From: Dyadobacter sp. CY345
GTDB taxonomy: Bacteria > Bacteroidota > Bacteroidia > Cytophagales > Spirosomataceae
Assembly (NCBI RefSeq): GCF_021502725.1
Contig: NZ_JAKFFS010000002.1
Location: 744,001-808,000, forward strand
Length of the DNA stretch: 64,000 nucleotides
Reading direction: 5' to 3'
Below the pieces are notes generated by a model. The model was not told the origin of the DNA and did no database searches. It worked only from the letters and a program-made list of their open reading frames with translations. Position 1 is the stretch's first letter. Every line of letters starts with the position of its first letter. This document shows, piece after piece, positions 8,268 through 17,247 of the stretch. A program made the position numbers and the translations under genes.

Positions 8268-8792
8268 TTAGTTGTCTGAACCAATTTTAACGATTGCCTT
8301 ATCGATGTGGTAACGACCAGTTCCTTCTTCGCCGATTACATCGAAAAGTTCGATCGCACGACGCGCGTTATCTTCTTCTTCAATTTGTTCGTTCACAAAC
8401 CACTGGATAAAGTTTTCTGTGGCATAATCTTCCTCGCGACGGCTCTGCGTAACAATTCGGTTGATTGATTGTGTCACGCTGATTTCACTTTGAAGTGCTG
8501 CTTCGAAGACGCTTCTGAACGAAGCGAATTCTTGTTTCACAGCAGGAACCTCAGGAGAAACAGCAGTTCCGCCAACGGTCATGATGTAGTTGAAAATTTT
8601 CAACATATGTCCGCGTTCCTCGTCGGATTGTTTAAGGAAATAAGCTGCGCTGTTTTTAAAACCATTGCGGTCACACCAAGAAGCCATAGCCAAATATTTA
8701 GCTGATGCTTCTGCTTCCATTTTAACCTGGTTATTCAATAATATTTCTATCTCTTCTTTTAAGGAAGTACGTGCTCTAAGTAGATCTCTCAT
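8268..8792 (-). CDS. ftnA: Bacterial non-haem ferritin
   Basis: A 174-residue four-helix ferritin that oxidises Fe(II) and stores iron in a 24-mer cage. Alignment by eye with E. coli FtnA puts the ferroxidase ligands at E26, E59, H62 and E103, with the Q-I-E-E-E cluster at about 136-140 supplying the third-site acidic residues. The F-I-Q-W-F-V-N-E-Q segment and C-terminal Y-H-I-D-K match FtnA. No haem-binding methionine of bacterioferritin is evident. It is a single gene with its own terminator, next to the peroxide operon. Confidence 0.93.
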   Translation of the reverse strand: MRDLLRARTSLKEEIEILLNNQVKMEAEASAKYLAMASWCDRNGFKNSAAYFLKQSDEERGHMLKIFNYIMTVGGTAVSPEVPAVKQEFASFRSVFEAALQSEISVTQSINRIVTQSRREEDYATENFIQWFVNEQIEEEDNARRAIELFDVIGEEGTGRYHIDKAIVKIGSDN

Positions 8793-8905
8793 GGTAATTT
8801 GTGTTTATCTTTTGAGGTAATAAGCACAAATATCATACGAAAGTTCATCAATGCAAAGAGAACAGGTAAATTTGGAATTGGTCTAATATGAAGGGAATCA
8901 GCTAT

Positions 8906-9289
8906 TTAGACTAATTCTTGTTCTACGTAAAGAATGGTATGAAGCAGTGAATTTAACTCGATTGCGAAGTGTGTTCCGTTGACTAGATCACGTAATTGAA
9001 TCAATTCACACAGCGTAAGTTTCTGATTGATATTAAGTTGCGGAGCTTCTACGAATTCAAAATCTGACTCGTCAGACAGATCGAACAAGCGGCTTTTAAT
9101 ATCAATATTATTTACAAAACGGCGGAAGTTCAAAAAATCGTGGATACGAAATGAAGCAATCATTTCCCCAAAATGAACCACAATTCGTGAAGTTTTATCA
9201 CACTGGAAACTATAACCTTTGGAGGTACTGAACAATTCATTTGGATGCTTCACTGTAACTGGCATTTTATATAACACTGAATCTGTCAC
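8906..9289 (-). CDS. Conserved hypothetical protein, possibly DUF6686-like
   Basis: 127 residues, soluble, no signal peptide. The pattern G-Y-S-F-Q-C ... I-V-V-H-F-G ... S-F-R-I-H-D-F-L-N-F-R-R-F-V resembles small Bacteroidota proteins in which a Cys-bearing strand precedes a V-x-F-G segment; DUF6686 is my best guess but it is tentative. The C-terminal half is helical. It precedes the ferritin gene on the same strand with a 113-base gap, so it may share an iron-linked context, but co-transcription is not shown. Confidence 0.6.
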   Translation of the reverse strand: MTDSVLYKMPVTVKHPNELFSTSKGYSFQCDKTSRIVVHFGEMIASFRIHDFLNFRRFVNNIDIKSRLFDLSDESDFEFVEAPQLNINQKLTLCELIQLRDLVNGTHFAIELNSLLHTILYVEQELV

Positions 9290-9358
9290 AAAGATAAAAG
9301 GTAAACATTAACGATGCAAGAGTTATTTAAAACCAATCTAATTATATGGAGTGTTTTT

Positions 9359-9404
9359 AAAAAGAAACGCCGTCTGCTTTTTCAGGCAAACGACGTTTCT
9401 TTTT
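9359..9404 (-). terminator. Intrinsic terminator downstream of glnS
   Basis: A long stem with AAAAAGAAACG paired to CGTTTCTTTTT, then two mismatches and further pairing up to the loop. On the minus strand it follows the glnS stop by about 40 bases and ends in T residues. Confidence 0.75.
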
Positions 9405-9442
9405 GAATGTTATTATCGGATATGCTAAAAGCAAACTGCGTT

Positions 9443-11116
9443 TTATTTCTCCCCAGCTTTCGCCCAGTTATCACGTAACGTTACAGTGCGGTTGAAAACT
9501 GGTTTTTCAAATGTTCCGTCCGGATCTGCGGCGAAATATCCTTTGCGTAAAAATTGGAATGATTCACCTGGCTTCGCTTCCCGCAAATCAGGTTCAGCAT
9601 ATCCTGTTATGATATTCAGCGATTCAGGATTGATATAATCTTTGAAGTCGCCTTCCTCGGAAGAAACATTTTCAACCGAAAATAAACGATCATACAAACG
9701 CACTTCAACCGGAACACCATGTTTTGCTGAAACCCAGTGAAGCGTTCCTTTTACATTGATGCCGGTCGTATCCTGACCACTTTTGCTGTTTTCAATATAA
9801 GTGCAATGCACTTCGGTCACTTCTCCGTTTTCATCTTTCACAACAGAATCTGCCTGAATAATGTAAGCACCTTTCAGACGGACCATTTTTCCTGGCGCCA
9901 GACGGAAATATTTTTTTGAAGGAACTTCCATAAAATCTTCACGCTCGATGAAAATCTCCCGTGTAAAAAGTATTTCGCGCATACCGGCAGCAATATCTTC
10001 CGGATTGTTTTCACTCACACAAGTTTCTGAAAGTTCTTCAGGGAAATTGGTAATAACCACTTTCAAAGGATCCAGGACTACCATTCTGCGAAGAGAAGTT
10101 TTATTCAAATCTTCACGCACACAGAATTCAAGCAATCCCACATCAATCATATTTTCGCGTTTGGCCACACCGATGCGATCACAAAAATCGCGGATACTGA
10201 AAGGTGTATAACCACGTCTGCGCAACCCGCTGATGGTTGGCATCCGTGGATCGTCCCAACCGTTTACATGACCTTCCTGCACAAGCTGCAATAATTTTCT
10301 CTTGCTAGTCACAGTATAGTTCAGATTGCGGCGCGCAAATTCGTATTGATGCGAAGGATAAATGCCTAGCTGCTCAATGAGCCAGTCGTATAATTCGCGA
10401 TGCGGAACAAATTCCAGCGTGCAGATCGAATGTGTTACATTTTCTATCGCGTCGCTCTGTCCGTGAGCAAAATCATACATCGGATAGATGCACCATTTAT
10501 CTCCCGTGCGATGGTGATGTGCATGTTTTATACGGTACAAAATAGGATCACGCATCAACATATTTTGATGCGCCATATCTATTTTTGCCCGTAGGGTACG
10601 GCTTCCATCCGGAAACGTTCCATTTTTCATCTGCTCAAAAAGCAGTCGGTTTTCTTCGACAGACCGGTTTCTGTAAGGACTGTCTTTTCCTGGTTGGGTA
10701 GGCGTTCCTTTCAGCGTCGCGATTTCCTCTGACGTGGAATCATCAACATACGCAAGTCCTTTATGGATCAGCTGAATGGCATAACCGTACAAAGTATCGA
10801 AATAGTCAGAGGCATAAAGCTCATTTTCCCATTCGAAACCCATCCAGCTGATATCATTTTTAATGCTTTCAACGTATTCAGTATCTTCCGTCGTTGGGTT
10901 GGTATCGTCAAAACGCAGGTTGGTATAACCCGGAAATTTTTTAGTTAACCCAAAATTAAGACAGATGCTTGAAGCGTGACCAATGTGCAGATACCCGTTA
11001 GGTTCAGGCGGGAAACGTGTTACAATTTCCGCATACTTTCCTGCCTTCAGGTCTGCCTCAATAATCTCTTCAATAAAATTCAGGCTTTTTTCTTCTTTCT
11101 TTTCTTCCGTAATCAT
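9443..11116 (-). CDS. glnS: Glutaminyl-tRNA synthetase
   Basis: A 557-residue class I synthetase that charges tRNA-Gln. The [13 protein letters not shown] segment (about 36-48) is the HIGH motif of the Glx family, D-D-T-N-P follows at about 71-75, and V-T-S-K-R-K-L is the KMSKS equivalent. The all-beta anticodon-binding half is complete up to the conserved F-N-R-T-V-T-L-R-D. Length fits E. coli GlnS. Its presence indicates direct glutaminylation of tRNA-Gln. Confidence 0.97.
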   Translation of the reverse strand: MITEEKKEEKSLNFIEEIIEADLKAGKYAEIVTRFPPEPNGYLHIGHASSICLNFGLTKKFPGYTNLRFDDTNPTTEDTEYVESIKNDISWMGFEWENELYASDYFDTLYGYAIQLIHKGLAYVDDSTSEEIATLKGTPTQPGKDSPYRNRSVEENRLLFEQMKNGTFPDGSRTLRAKIDMAHQNMLMRDPILYRIKHAHHHRTGDKWCIYPMYDFAHGQSDAIENVTHSICTLEFVPHRELYDWLIEQLGIYPSHQYEFARRNLNYTVTSKRKLLQLVQEGHVNGWDDPRMPTISGLRRRGYTPFSIRDFCDRIGVAKRENMIDVGLLEFCVREDLNKTSLRRMVVLDPLKVVITNFPEELSETCVSENNPEDIAAGMREILFTREIFIEREDFMEVPSKKYFRLAPGKMVRLKGAYIIQADSVVKDENGEVTEVHCTYIENSKSGQDTTGINVKGTLHWVSAKHGVPVEVRLYDRLFSVENVSSEEGDFKDYINPESLNIITGYAEPDLREAKPGESFQFLRKGYFAADPDGTFEKPVFNRTVTLRDNWAKAGEK

Positions 11117-11316
11117 ACAGTACTGGAAATAATTTCAATTTGTAAAGTTAACGTTCTTCACGCCAACCTCGAAATATTTTATAACAGAGGTGGTTTAAAT
11201 CACAAAAAAAATCAAAATTTCTATACTGTTTCTGATAAATCGGCATCGTTAGAGGATAACATTGCTGTTAAATGCATAATTCGGGGAACTGTCAAATGCG
11301 ATTCGGTACTTTCTTG

Positions 11317-11324
11317 TACTTTTG
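11317..11324 (+). promoter_or_regulatory. Bacteroidota -7 element before truA
   Basis: TACTTTTG fits the TAnnTTTG -7 consensus and ends only 4 bases before the truA ATG, which would give a leaderless or nearly leaderless mRNA. No clear TTTG -33 partner is seen at the usual distance. Confidence 0.35.
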
Positions 11325-11328
11325 TGCC

Positions 11329-12069
11329 ATGCGTTATTTTATAGAATTCAGTTATAAGGGTAAAAATTACAGCGGTTGGCAACGGCAGAATAATGCTATT
11401 TCTGTTCAGCAACTGCTGGATGAAGCTTTAACGCTTATTCTCAGAGAAACAATTGAAACAGTCGGCAGCAGCAGGACAGATACCGGCGTACATGCGGAAC
11501 AGCAATATGCCCATTTTGATATCTCAAATGAGATCAAAGACAGTGATTTGCTTAGGTACAGGCTCAACAGCCGATTGCCTTTTGATATCGCAGTGCATCG
11601 CGTTTTTCATGTTGAGGATAGCGCGCATTCCCGTTTCGATGCCACGCACAGACGTTATGAATACAGAATCATTAAACGGAAAAATCCATTTCTCAGTGAC
11701 GGATCACATATTTTTCATAAACCGCTGGATATTGAAAAAATGAATAAAGCGGCTGCTTTGCTTTTGGTTTATAAAAATTTTGAGAGTTTCAGTAAAATCC
11801 ATACGCAGGTCAATAATTTCCTTTGTGATATTACCGTTGCAGAATGGTTTGAGAAGGATGGTGTGCTGATTTTTAACATTAAAGCAAACCGTTTTTTGCG
11901 GGGGATGGTCAGAGGATTGGTTGGTACTTTGCTGGAAGTCGGTGTCGGGAAAAGAAGTATTGAGGACTTTGAAAAAATAATTCTGGCGCAGGATAGGAAC
12001 AAGGCCGGGGCGCAGGCGCCTGCACAAGGGCTTTTTTTGGTAGAAGTTGGATACCCAGCCCGAATATAA
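11329..12069 (+). CDS. truA: tRNA pseudouridine(38-40) synthase TruA
   Basis: 246 residues from the ATG at 11329, where the family start M-R-Y-F-I-E-F-S-Y-K-G lies; the earlier ATG at 11272 adds 19 unrelated residues. The catalytic aspartate is in S-S-R-T-D-T-G-V-H-A at about 47-56. F-D-A-T-H-R-R-Y-E-Y and F-L-R-G-M-V-R-G-L-V-G-T are the other conserved blocks. It isomerises uridines 38-40 in the anticodon arm. The gene stands alone, with a hairpin after its stop. Confidence 0.95.
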   Translation: MRYFIEFSYKGKNYSGWQRQNNAISVQQLLDEALTLILRETIETVGSSRTDTGVHAEQQYAHFDISNEIKDSDLLRYRLNSRLPFDIAVHRVFHVEDSAHSRFDATHRRYEYRIIKRKNPFLSDGSHIFHKPLDIEKMNKAAALLLVYKNFESFSKIHTQVNNFLCDITVAEWFEKDGVLIFNIKANRFLRGMVRGLVGTLLEVGVGKRSIEDFEKIILAQDRNKAGAQAPAQGLFLVEVGYPARI

Positions 12070-12095
12070 TTGTTGTTATGATTTATTTGTAAAAA

Positions 12096-12127
12096 GAAAA
12101 GTCAACAGGAAATCCTGATTGACTTCT
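12096..12127. terminator. Hairpin terminator between truA and the DUF1835 gene
   Basis: AAGTCAA and TTGACTT pair around an inner CAGGA/TCCTG stem, with A-rich and T-rich flanks. It lies between two convergent genes. Confidence 0.65.
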
Positions 12128-12157
12128 TTCAAATATCTTCTACTTTCGAATTATCTT

Positions 12158-12919
12158 TTAATTATTATCGCTTTTAATTTTTTCAAGCATTTTCTCTACC
12201 TGCCAGTCTCCAAAACCATATATACCTTCCCGTTTACTGAACTCCCTGAAAATGGTATTGAAGTCGGTGGTCTCTTTCTCTTTTATAATATCGTCCAAAA
12301 CTTTTTCCGGCCGGTTATTACTTCGGTCCAACTGCGCCTGAATGACCAGATTTAGAAATGGAAAGTTATCGGAATTTATTTTACCTAAATTCTCCAAAGC
12401 TTCACTATCGTTATTTTTAAACGCCGTCCACAAATTGCTTAACAGTTTAAGATCGTCCATATTTAGCAAATGCTTATGCAAATAGGCGTCTGCCAGCATG
12501 TGATTATCCATTAACCCAAATCCACGCCAATCAGGTTGATTGTCACTAATGATTGGTTTTATAATATACACTTTCAAAGTATGCGCCACCTGCATCAGCA
12601 GCGAGACACAAAACCATAAATTTACCTGACAAAATAAGTCGTCTTCAAACCAGAAGTTAACTTCCGAATCCACGGGAATGGCCTGAATCTTATTGAATTC
12701 AGGCATAATTTCTTCAAAATAAGCCTGCTTGTCCTCACCATATTCCTGATGAATAAAATTGGCCCTTGTTTCCGCAAATTCCTGAAAGTTTTCGCCTGCA
12801 ACAGGCCCGTCAACAAGGCATTCCCTTGCTACAATAATTTCGCCAGTTAATAGCTCAGCCGGAAAATTATCCAGCAAAGCGTCGCCATTCAGGATATGAA
12901 AAGTTTTGTCTGAGTTCAT
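12158..12919 (-). CDS. DUF1835 domain-containing protein
   Basis: 253 residues from the ATG at 12919. The upstream ATG at 12946 falls in the hairpin terminator of the preceding gene, so the shorter start is preferred. The N-terminal H-I-L-N-G-D-A-L-L-D-N-F ... G-E-I-I-V-A-R-E-C-L-V-D-G-P-V is the DUF1835 signature; V-N-F-W-F-E-D-D-L-F-C-Q-V-N-L-W follows near the middle. The C-terminal part is helical. It is a soluble cytoplasmic protein of unknown function and not in an obvious operon. Confidence 0.75.
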   Translation of the reverse strand: MNSDKTFHILNGDALLDNFPAELLTGEIIVARECLVDGPVAGENFQEFAETRANFIHQEYGEDKQAYFEEIMPEFNKIQAIPVDSEVNFWFEDDLFCQVNLWFCVSLLMQVAHTLKVYIIKPIISDNQPDWRGFGLMDNHMLADAYLHKHLLNMDDLKLLSNLWTAFKNNDSEALENLGKINSDNFPFLNLVIQAQLDRSNNRPEKVLDDIIKEKETTDFNTIFREFSKREGIYGFGDWQVEKMLEKIKSDNN

Positions 12920-12934
12920 TGGGTTAAGAAAAAA

Positions 12935-12961
12935 GGCTTCTCCCAAAATCCGGAAGAAGCC
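12935..12961 (-). terminator. Intrinsic terminator of the aldehyde dehydrogenase gene
   Basis: A 7-bp stem (GGCTTCT/AGAAGCC) with a 13-base loop, followed on the minus strand by TTTTTT. It lies just beyond the stop at 12973. Confidence 0.75.
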
Positions 12962-12972
12962 AAAGCTACGTT

Positions 12973-14562
12973 TTATATTTCTCGTTTTGTTGTTTCGTTA
13001 TTAACCAGTCTGAAAATGCCGAGTGGGTTGGCGTTTTTTAATTCGTCTGGTAAAAGAGAGTTGTCCCAATCCTGATAGGACTGCGGACGAACGAAACGTA
13101 AAATGGAATGACGGCCAACCGAAGTGAACCGCGCATCCGTTGCAGATGGAAAAGGCCCGCCATGATGCATGGATGGGCAAACCTCAACGCCCGTCGGAAC
13201 ACCATTCATAATGAAACGTCCGCATATTTGCGATAAGCTCTGTACCAAAGAAGGATATTTTAAAGTTTCCTGTACGTCGGCCATAAGCGATGCGGTAAGC
13301 TGTCCTTTTAAGAGTGATATGGCGGATAATAATTCCTCGTAATTTTCGCATACTACGAGCAATGAAAACGGCCCGAAAACTTCTTCGTGAATTTTTGGAT
13401 TGGCAATAAAATCCTTTCCACTAACCCGGGCGACAGAAGCCTGTGACTGGTTTTCCTGACCCGACTCAATGGCAGAATATGCCAACTCAGCAACGCCTGG
13501 CTCAGCCACTAATTCATCCCGAAGTTTGTAAAAATTCTTTCTGATACCCTCATTAAGCATCGTTGCCGGAGCGACATTTAAAATCTCGTTTTTATATGAT
13601 TCTTCAAACTCGTTCAGCGATTCGGATTCTATGACAAATACCAAACCGGGATTAGTGCAAAACTGGCCAGCACCCAGGGTGACTGATCCCGCCAAGGTTT
13701 TAGCTAAATCATTCGTATTTTTTTTAAGATAATCGGGCAAAATGACGATAGGATTAACACTGCCCATTTCAGCAAAAACAGAAATTGGTTCGTCCCGTTC
13801 CTGAGCCATTTTGTAAAGTGCCATTCCGCCTTTTATCGAGCCTGTAAATCCAACAGCCTTACTGGCGGGATGTTTAACCAGCGCCGCTCCAACTTCATAA
13901 CCATCATCATACAACATGGAGAATACACCTTCCGGCATTCCGGTTCTTTGCGCCGCTTTAACGATTGCCTGAGCTGTCAGATCGCTTACGCCCAAGTGAG
14001 CAGCGTGTGCTTTCACGACCACGGGATTCCCAGCCGCGAGCGCCGGACCGGTATCTACCCCAGCCACAGAATAGGCAAAAGGGAAATTACTGGAGCCAAA
14101 AACGATGACTGGCCCGATAGGAATGAGCATCTTCCGGAGGTCAGATTTTGGAACCGGAGTACGTTCAGGAATGGCAGTATCAATACTTGCTTCCACCCAG
14201 GATCCTTCACGAATAAGTTCAGCAAACTGAGTGATTTGATTGATCGTACGCGCGCGCTCACTTTGCAAGCGGGCGATAGGTAACCCGGTTTCAAGATGTG
14301 CACGTTCCAGCAATTGATCTCCAACGGCCAAGATTTCTTCTGTAATCGCCATCAGGAAATCTGCTCTTTTAGGTGCTGAAATAAGCGAATATTCATTAAA
14401 CGCTTTTCTCGCAAGTTCCATCGTTCGGGCAACTTCGTCCTGCGTGGCGGTGTGAAATGTTTCTGGTAATTCTATATTTTGAGCCGGAACATACGATTTG
14501 AAAGTATGTTCGTTTTCTGATGAGCGTGAATATCCTATAAAATTCTTTCCTGAAATGTCCAT
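12973..14562 (-). CDS. Aldehyde dehydrogenase, alpha-ketoglutaric semialdehyde dehydrogenase type
   Basis: A 529-residue NAD(P)+ aldehyde dehydrogenase. Catalytic C302 is in G-A-G-Q-F-C-T-N-P-G, general base E265 in F-A-E-M-G-S-V-N-P, the oxyanion asparagine N159 in G-S-S-N-F-P-F-A, and cofactor lysine K184 in V-V-V-K-A-H. F-A-Y-S-V-A-G-V-D-T and the H-P-A-S-K-A-V-G-F-T-G-S stretch match class III 2,5-dioxovalerate dehydrogenases, which yield 2-oxoglutarate in sugar-acid or hydroxyproline breakdown. No dehydratase or aldolase partner is nearby, so the pathway is not fixed. It is monocistronic by its flanks. Confidence 0.85.
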   Translation of the reverse strand: MDISGKNFIGYSRSSENEHTFKSYVPAQNIELPETFHTATQDEVARTMELARKAFNEYSLISAPKRADFLMAITEEILAVGDQLLERAHLETGLPIARLQSERARTINQITQFAELIREGSWVEASIDTAIPERTPVPKSDLRKMLIPIGPVIVFGSSNFPFAYSVAGVDTGPALAAGNPVVVKAHAAHLGVSDLTAQAIVKAAQRTGMPEGVFSMLYDDGYEVGAALVKHPASKAVGFTGSIKGGMALYKMAQERDEPISVFAEMGSVNPIVILPDYLKKNTNDLAKTLAGSVTLGAGQFCTNPGLVFVIESESLNEFEESYKNEILNVAPATMLNEGIRKNFYKLRDELVAEPGVAELAYSAIESGQENQSQASVARVSGKDFIANPKIHEEVFGPFSLLVVCENYEELLSAISLLKGQLTASLMADVQETLKYPSLVQSLSQICGRFIMNGVPTGVEVCPSMHHGGPFPSATDARFTSVGRHSILRFVRPQSYQDWDNSLLPDELKNANPLGIFRLVNNETTKREI

Positions 14563-14702
14563 AATCGGAATTCTGGTGTTAAGGTGGAGATTTGGATTTT
14601 ATAAATCCTTTTTGAAAATAAAGTCTACTAATACTATACCGGAAAGCCCGGATTGCGGATTCATCGATGCCGATCGAATAAAATCTGATAAGCCGTAAAA
14701 GC

Positions 14703-14745
14703 AAAAATTTGCGCTGATATCCCTTATGGATCAACGCAAATTTTT
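14703..14745 (-). terminator. Intrinsic terminator of the PPIase-moxR gene string
   Basis: AAAAATTTGCG pairs with CGCAAATTTTT, with further TGAT/ATCA pairing inside. It lies 17 bases beyond the moxR stop on the minus strand. Confidence 0.75.
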
Positions 14746-14762
14746 AGAATTATTTATAAAAG

Positions 14763-15725
14763 CTACAAAAGACGGGCGATAATATCGTCAACCGATATGC
14801 CTTCCGCTTCTGCTTTAAAATTTCTGATGATTCTGTGGCGCAGCACAGGAAGTGCCACAGCTTTTACATCTTCAATGTCCGGCGAATATTTTCCTGATAA
14901 CAACGCATTGCATTTGGCTGCCAAAATCAGCGACTGCGATGCTCTCGGTCCTGCACCCCATTCAAGATAATCTGCTGTGTCTTTGTTTGCAAGTCCAGAC
15001 GAAGGTCGGGTTTTATGAACCAATTTTACGGCATATTCTATCACGTGATCAGTTACAGGTACACGGCGAACGAGATGTTGGAAATCCATAATTTCTTCCG
15101 CGCTGATCACTTCTCTTACCTGGTGCCTTACGTCGTTGGTCGTATTTTTTACAATCGTTACCTCTTCCGCATACGACGGATAATCCAGCTGGATCATAAA
15201 CATAAAACGGTCTAACTGAGCTTCTGGCAACGGGTAAGTACCTTCCTGTTCAATCGGATTTTGAGTTGCCAAAACAAAAAACGGTCTTGACAAAATATGT
15301 TTCTGTCCCGCGATCGTAACTGAATATTCCTGCATTGCTTCCAAAAGTGCTGATTGTGTTTTTGGCGGCGTACGGTTTATCTCATCAGCAAGAATGATAT
15401 TGGCAAAAATTGGCCCCTGGATGAATTTGAAATTTCTGTTTTGATCCAATGTTTCAGAACCAAGAATATCCGAAGGCATCAAATCGGGCGTGAACTGAAT
15501 TCTGTTGAATTTCAAATCCAGCGAAGAAGCGATTGTCTGGATTAATAAAGTTTTTGCAAGACCCGGCACACCAACCAATAAGCAGTGACCCTGACAAAAA
15601 ATAGCTGTTAGTAATCTTTTGATAACCTCATCCTGTCCAATAATCACTTGTCCAATTTCACTGCGGATTTTTTCGTAGGCTACTTTCATAGCCTCGGCTG
15701 CTTCAACGTCTGATTTATAATTCAC
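14763..15725 (-). CDS. MoxR family AAA+ ATPase
   Basis: A 320-residue AAA+ ATPase. Walker A is G-V-P-G-L-A-K-T at 52-59 and Walker B I-I-L-A-D-E-I-N-R with D114-E115. A-T-Q-N-P-I-E-Q-E-G-T-Y-P-L-P-E-A-Q-L-D-R-F (sensor 1 and arginine-finger region) is classic for MoxR. MoxR ATPases act as chaperones, often with a DUF58 or VWA partner; none is adjacent here. It follows two periplasmic PPIase genes on the same strand (55-base gap), so it may be co-transcribed with them. Confidence 0.9.
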   Translation of the reverse strand: MNYKSDVEAAEAMKVAYEKIRSEIGQVIIGQDEVIKRLLTAIFCQGHCLLVGVPGLAKTLLIQTIASSLDLKFNRIQFTPDLMPSDILGSETLDQNRNFKFIQGPIFANIILADEINRTPPKTQSALLEAMQEYSVTIAGQKHILSRPFFVLATQNPIEQEGTYPLPEAQLDRFMFMIQLDYPSYAEEVTIVKNTTNDVRHQVREVISAEEIMDFQHLVRRVPVTDHVIEYAVKLVHKTRPSSGLANKDTADYLEWGAGPRASQSLILAAKCNALLSGKYSPDIEDVKAVALPVLRHRIIRNFKAEAEGISVDDIIARLL

Positions 15726-15780
15726 AGTGAGTCAATTTTGGAAATCTAAATTACGACAACTATTTCTTGCGGAAAACGTA

Positions 15781-17151
15781 TCAACTATCGTTCCCGGATG
15801 CTAAACCTAATATTTTACAATTTTTATATTCTGGTTCTACACTAATAAATACGTCACCTTGCGCTTTCTTGAACCAGTCTTCCAGGGCGTGGTTACGCTT
15901 GTTACTTAATACAATTTGAGAAATTTTTTCGTAATCATCACGCAGGTTGGCGGTATGTGGTTCAGATTTACTCTTATACCAAAGGATCCGCATCGCGCTT
16001 CTGCCGTCCTCGGTACGGTATGAAACCGGAACACTAAGATCTCCAACTTTCATTGTATCTATGGCGAAGTATAATGCAGGATCCATCGACGCATCCAAAG
16101 TAAGGCGTCCCAATCCTGTATTTCTGTCCTGGATTATTCCACCTGTTTCAGCCGTTTCTTTATCTTCAGAGTTATCCAGAGCTGCCTTTGCAAATTTCAA
16201 GGTATCCGATTTAATCAGCACACGTAAGCTGTCCAGGACGCGTACCGCGCTGGCAACGTCTGTTCCCTTATTGTAATCCGGCCTTAACAATATATGACGT
16301 GCATGATACTCCGCACCACGTGTTTCAATTAGTTTTATTAAGTGAAAACCGAATTGAGATTCAATGATAGAAGACATTTCGCCAGGTTTCAAACCTAGCG
16401 CCGCTCCTTCAAATTCCGGAACCATCGCACCTCGTTTTGCAAAACCCAAATCACCACCGTTTTTTGCAGATCCAACATCTTCCGAGTAAATCGTCGCAAG
16501 CATGGCAAAGTCTTCACCTTTTTCAGCACGCTCTTTAAGCTCCTGAAGCTGGTTTCTCAGTTTATCTTTTTGCTCCCTGGTAACGGTTCCCAAGCGGACA
16601 ATATGCCCGATTTCGACTTCTGATGGAATGTACGGAAGACTGTCTTTCGGAATAGCATTGAAAAATTTACGGACATCACTTGGTGTTATTTTAACATTTC
16701 CAGAGATTGTGCGCTGCATTTTTTCAACGATTTTTTGCTCCTTAACCTGCGTGCGAAGTTCTGTCTTCAGATTGTCAACACTTTTACCATAGGCTTCAAC
16801 GAGGTTTTTTTCTGAACCAAACCGCTGGATCATATAACTCATCTTTCCGTCAAGCTCGTTGTCGACTTCTTTGTCTTCAACTGTTACCGAGTCAATTTCA
16901 GCTTTGGCTAAAAGCATTTTATTGATAATAAGCGATTCCAGAATCTGACATTTTTCCGGTGCCTTTTGACCATTGGCAGCATAACTGTTATACATTTCGT
17001 CCAGCTCGGAACTTAATATATAGTGATTGTCCACACGGGCAATAATTTTGTCGAGCATCACGCCCGATTGTCCTTGTCCAAAACTTGTCAGACTAAAACA
17101 AAACGTGCAGATTGCAAATAATTGAAGTACAATTAATTTATTTATTTTCAT
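15781..17151 (-). CDS. SurA-like periplasmic peptidylprolyl isomerase
   Basis: 456 residues with a signal peptide (hydrophobic 7-22, likely cleavage after S-F-G-Q). The SurA-type N-terminal helical region (about 35-150) is followed by two parvulin (PpiC) domains: 175-275, with the motif G-D-L-G-F-A-K-R-G-A-M-V-P-E-F, and about 285-395, which is more degenerate. SurA escorts unfolded outer-membrane proteins to the BAM complex. It is the second of three same-strand genes (lipoprotein PPIase, this gene, moxR), consistent with an envelope-biogenesis operon. Confidence 0.88.
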   Translation of the reverse strand: MKINKLIVLQLFAICTFCFSLTSFGQGQSGVMLDKIIARVDNHYILSSELDEMYNSYAANGQKAPEKCQILESLIINKMLLAKAEIDSVTVEDKEVDNELDGKMSYMIQRFGSEKNLVEAYGKSVDNLKTELRTQVKEQKIVEKMQRTISGNVKITPSDVRKFFNAIPKDSLPYIPSEVEIGHIVRLGTVTREQKDKLRNQLQELKERAEKGEDFAMLATIYSEDVGSAKNGGDLGFAKRGAMVPEFEGAALGLKPGEMSSIIESQFGFHLIKLIETRGAEYHARHILLRPDYNKGTDVASAVRVLDSLRVLIKSDTLKFAKAALDNSEDKETAETGGIIQDRNTGLGRLTLDASMDPALYFAIDTMKVGDLSVPVSYRTEDGRSAMRILWYKSKSEPHTANLRDDYEKISQIVLSNKRNHALEDWFKKAQGDVFISVEPEYKNCKILGLASGNDS

Positions 17152-17247
17152 ATATTTTGGTTGTTCCTAAGTTGTATTCGTAGGGTTTATTTGGCAGACA
17201 GTCATGTTAATTATAACACAAATGCGGTTGAAAATGCTAATTTACGT

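Noticed and set aside
13870-14283. A 137-codon frame opposite the aldehyde dehydrogenase
   Set aside because: It lies within the conserved catalytic region of the real gene and has no family resemblance.
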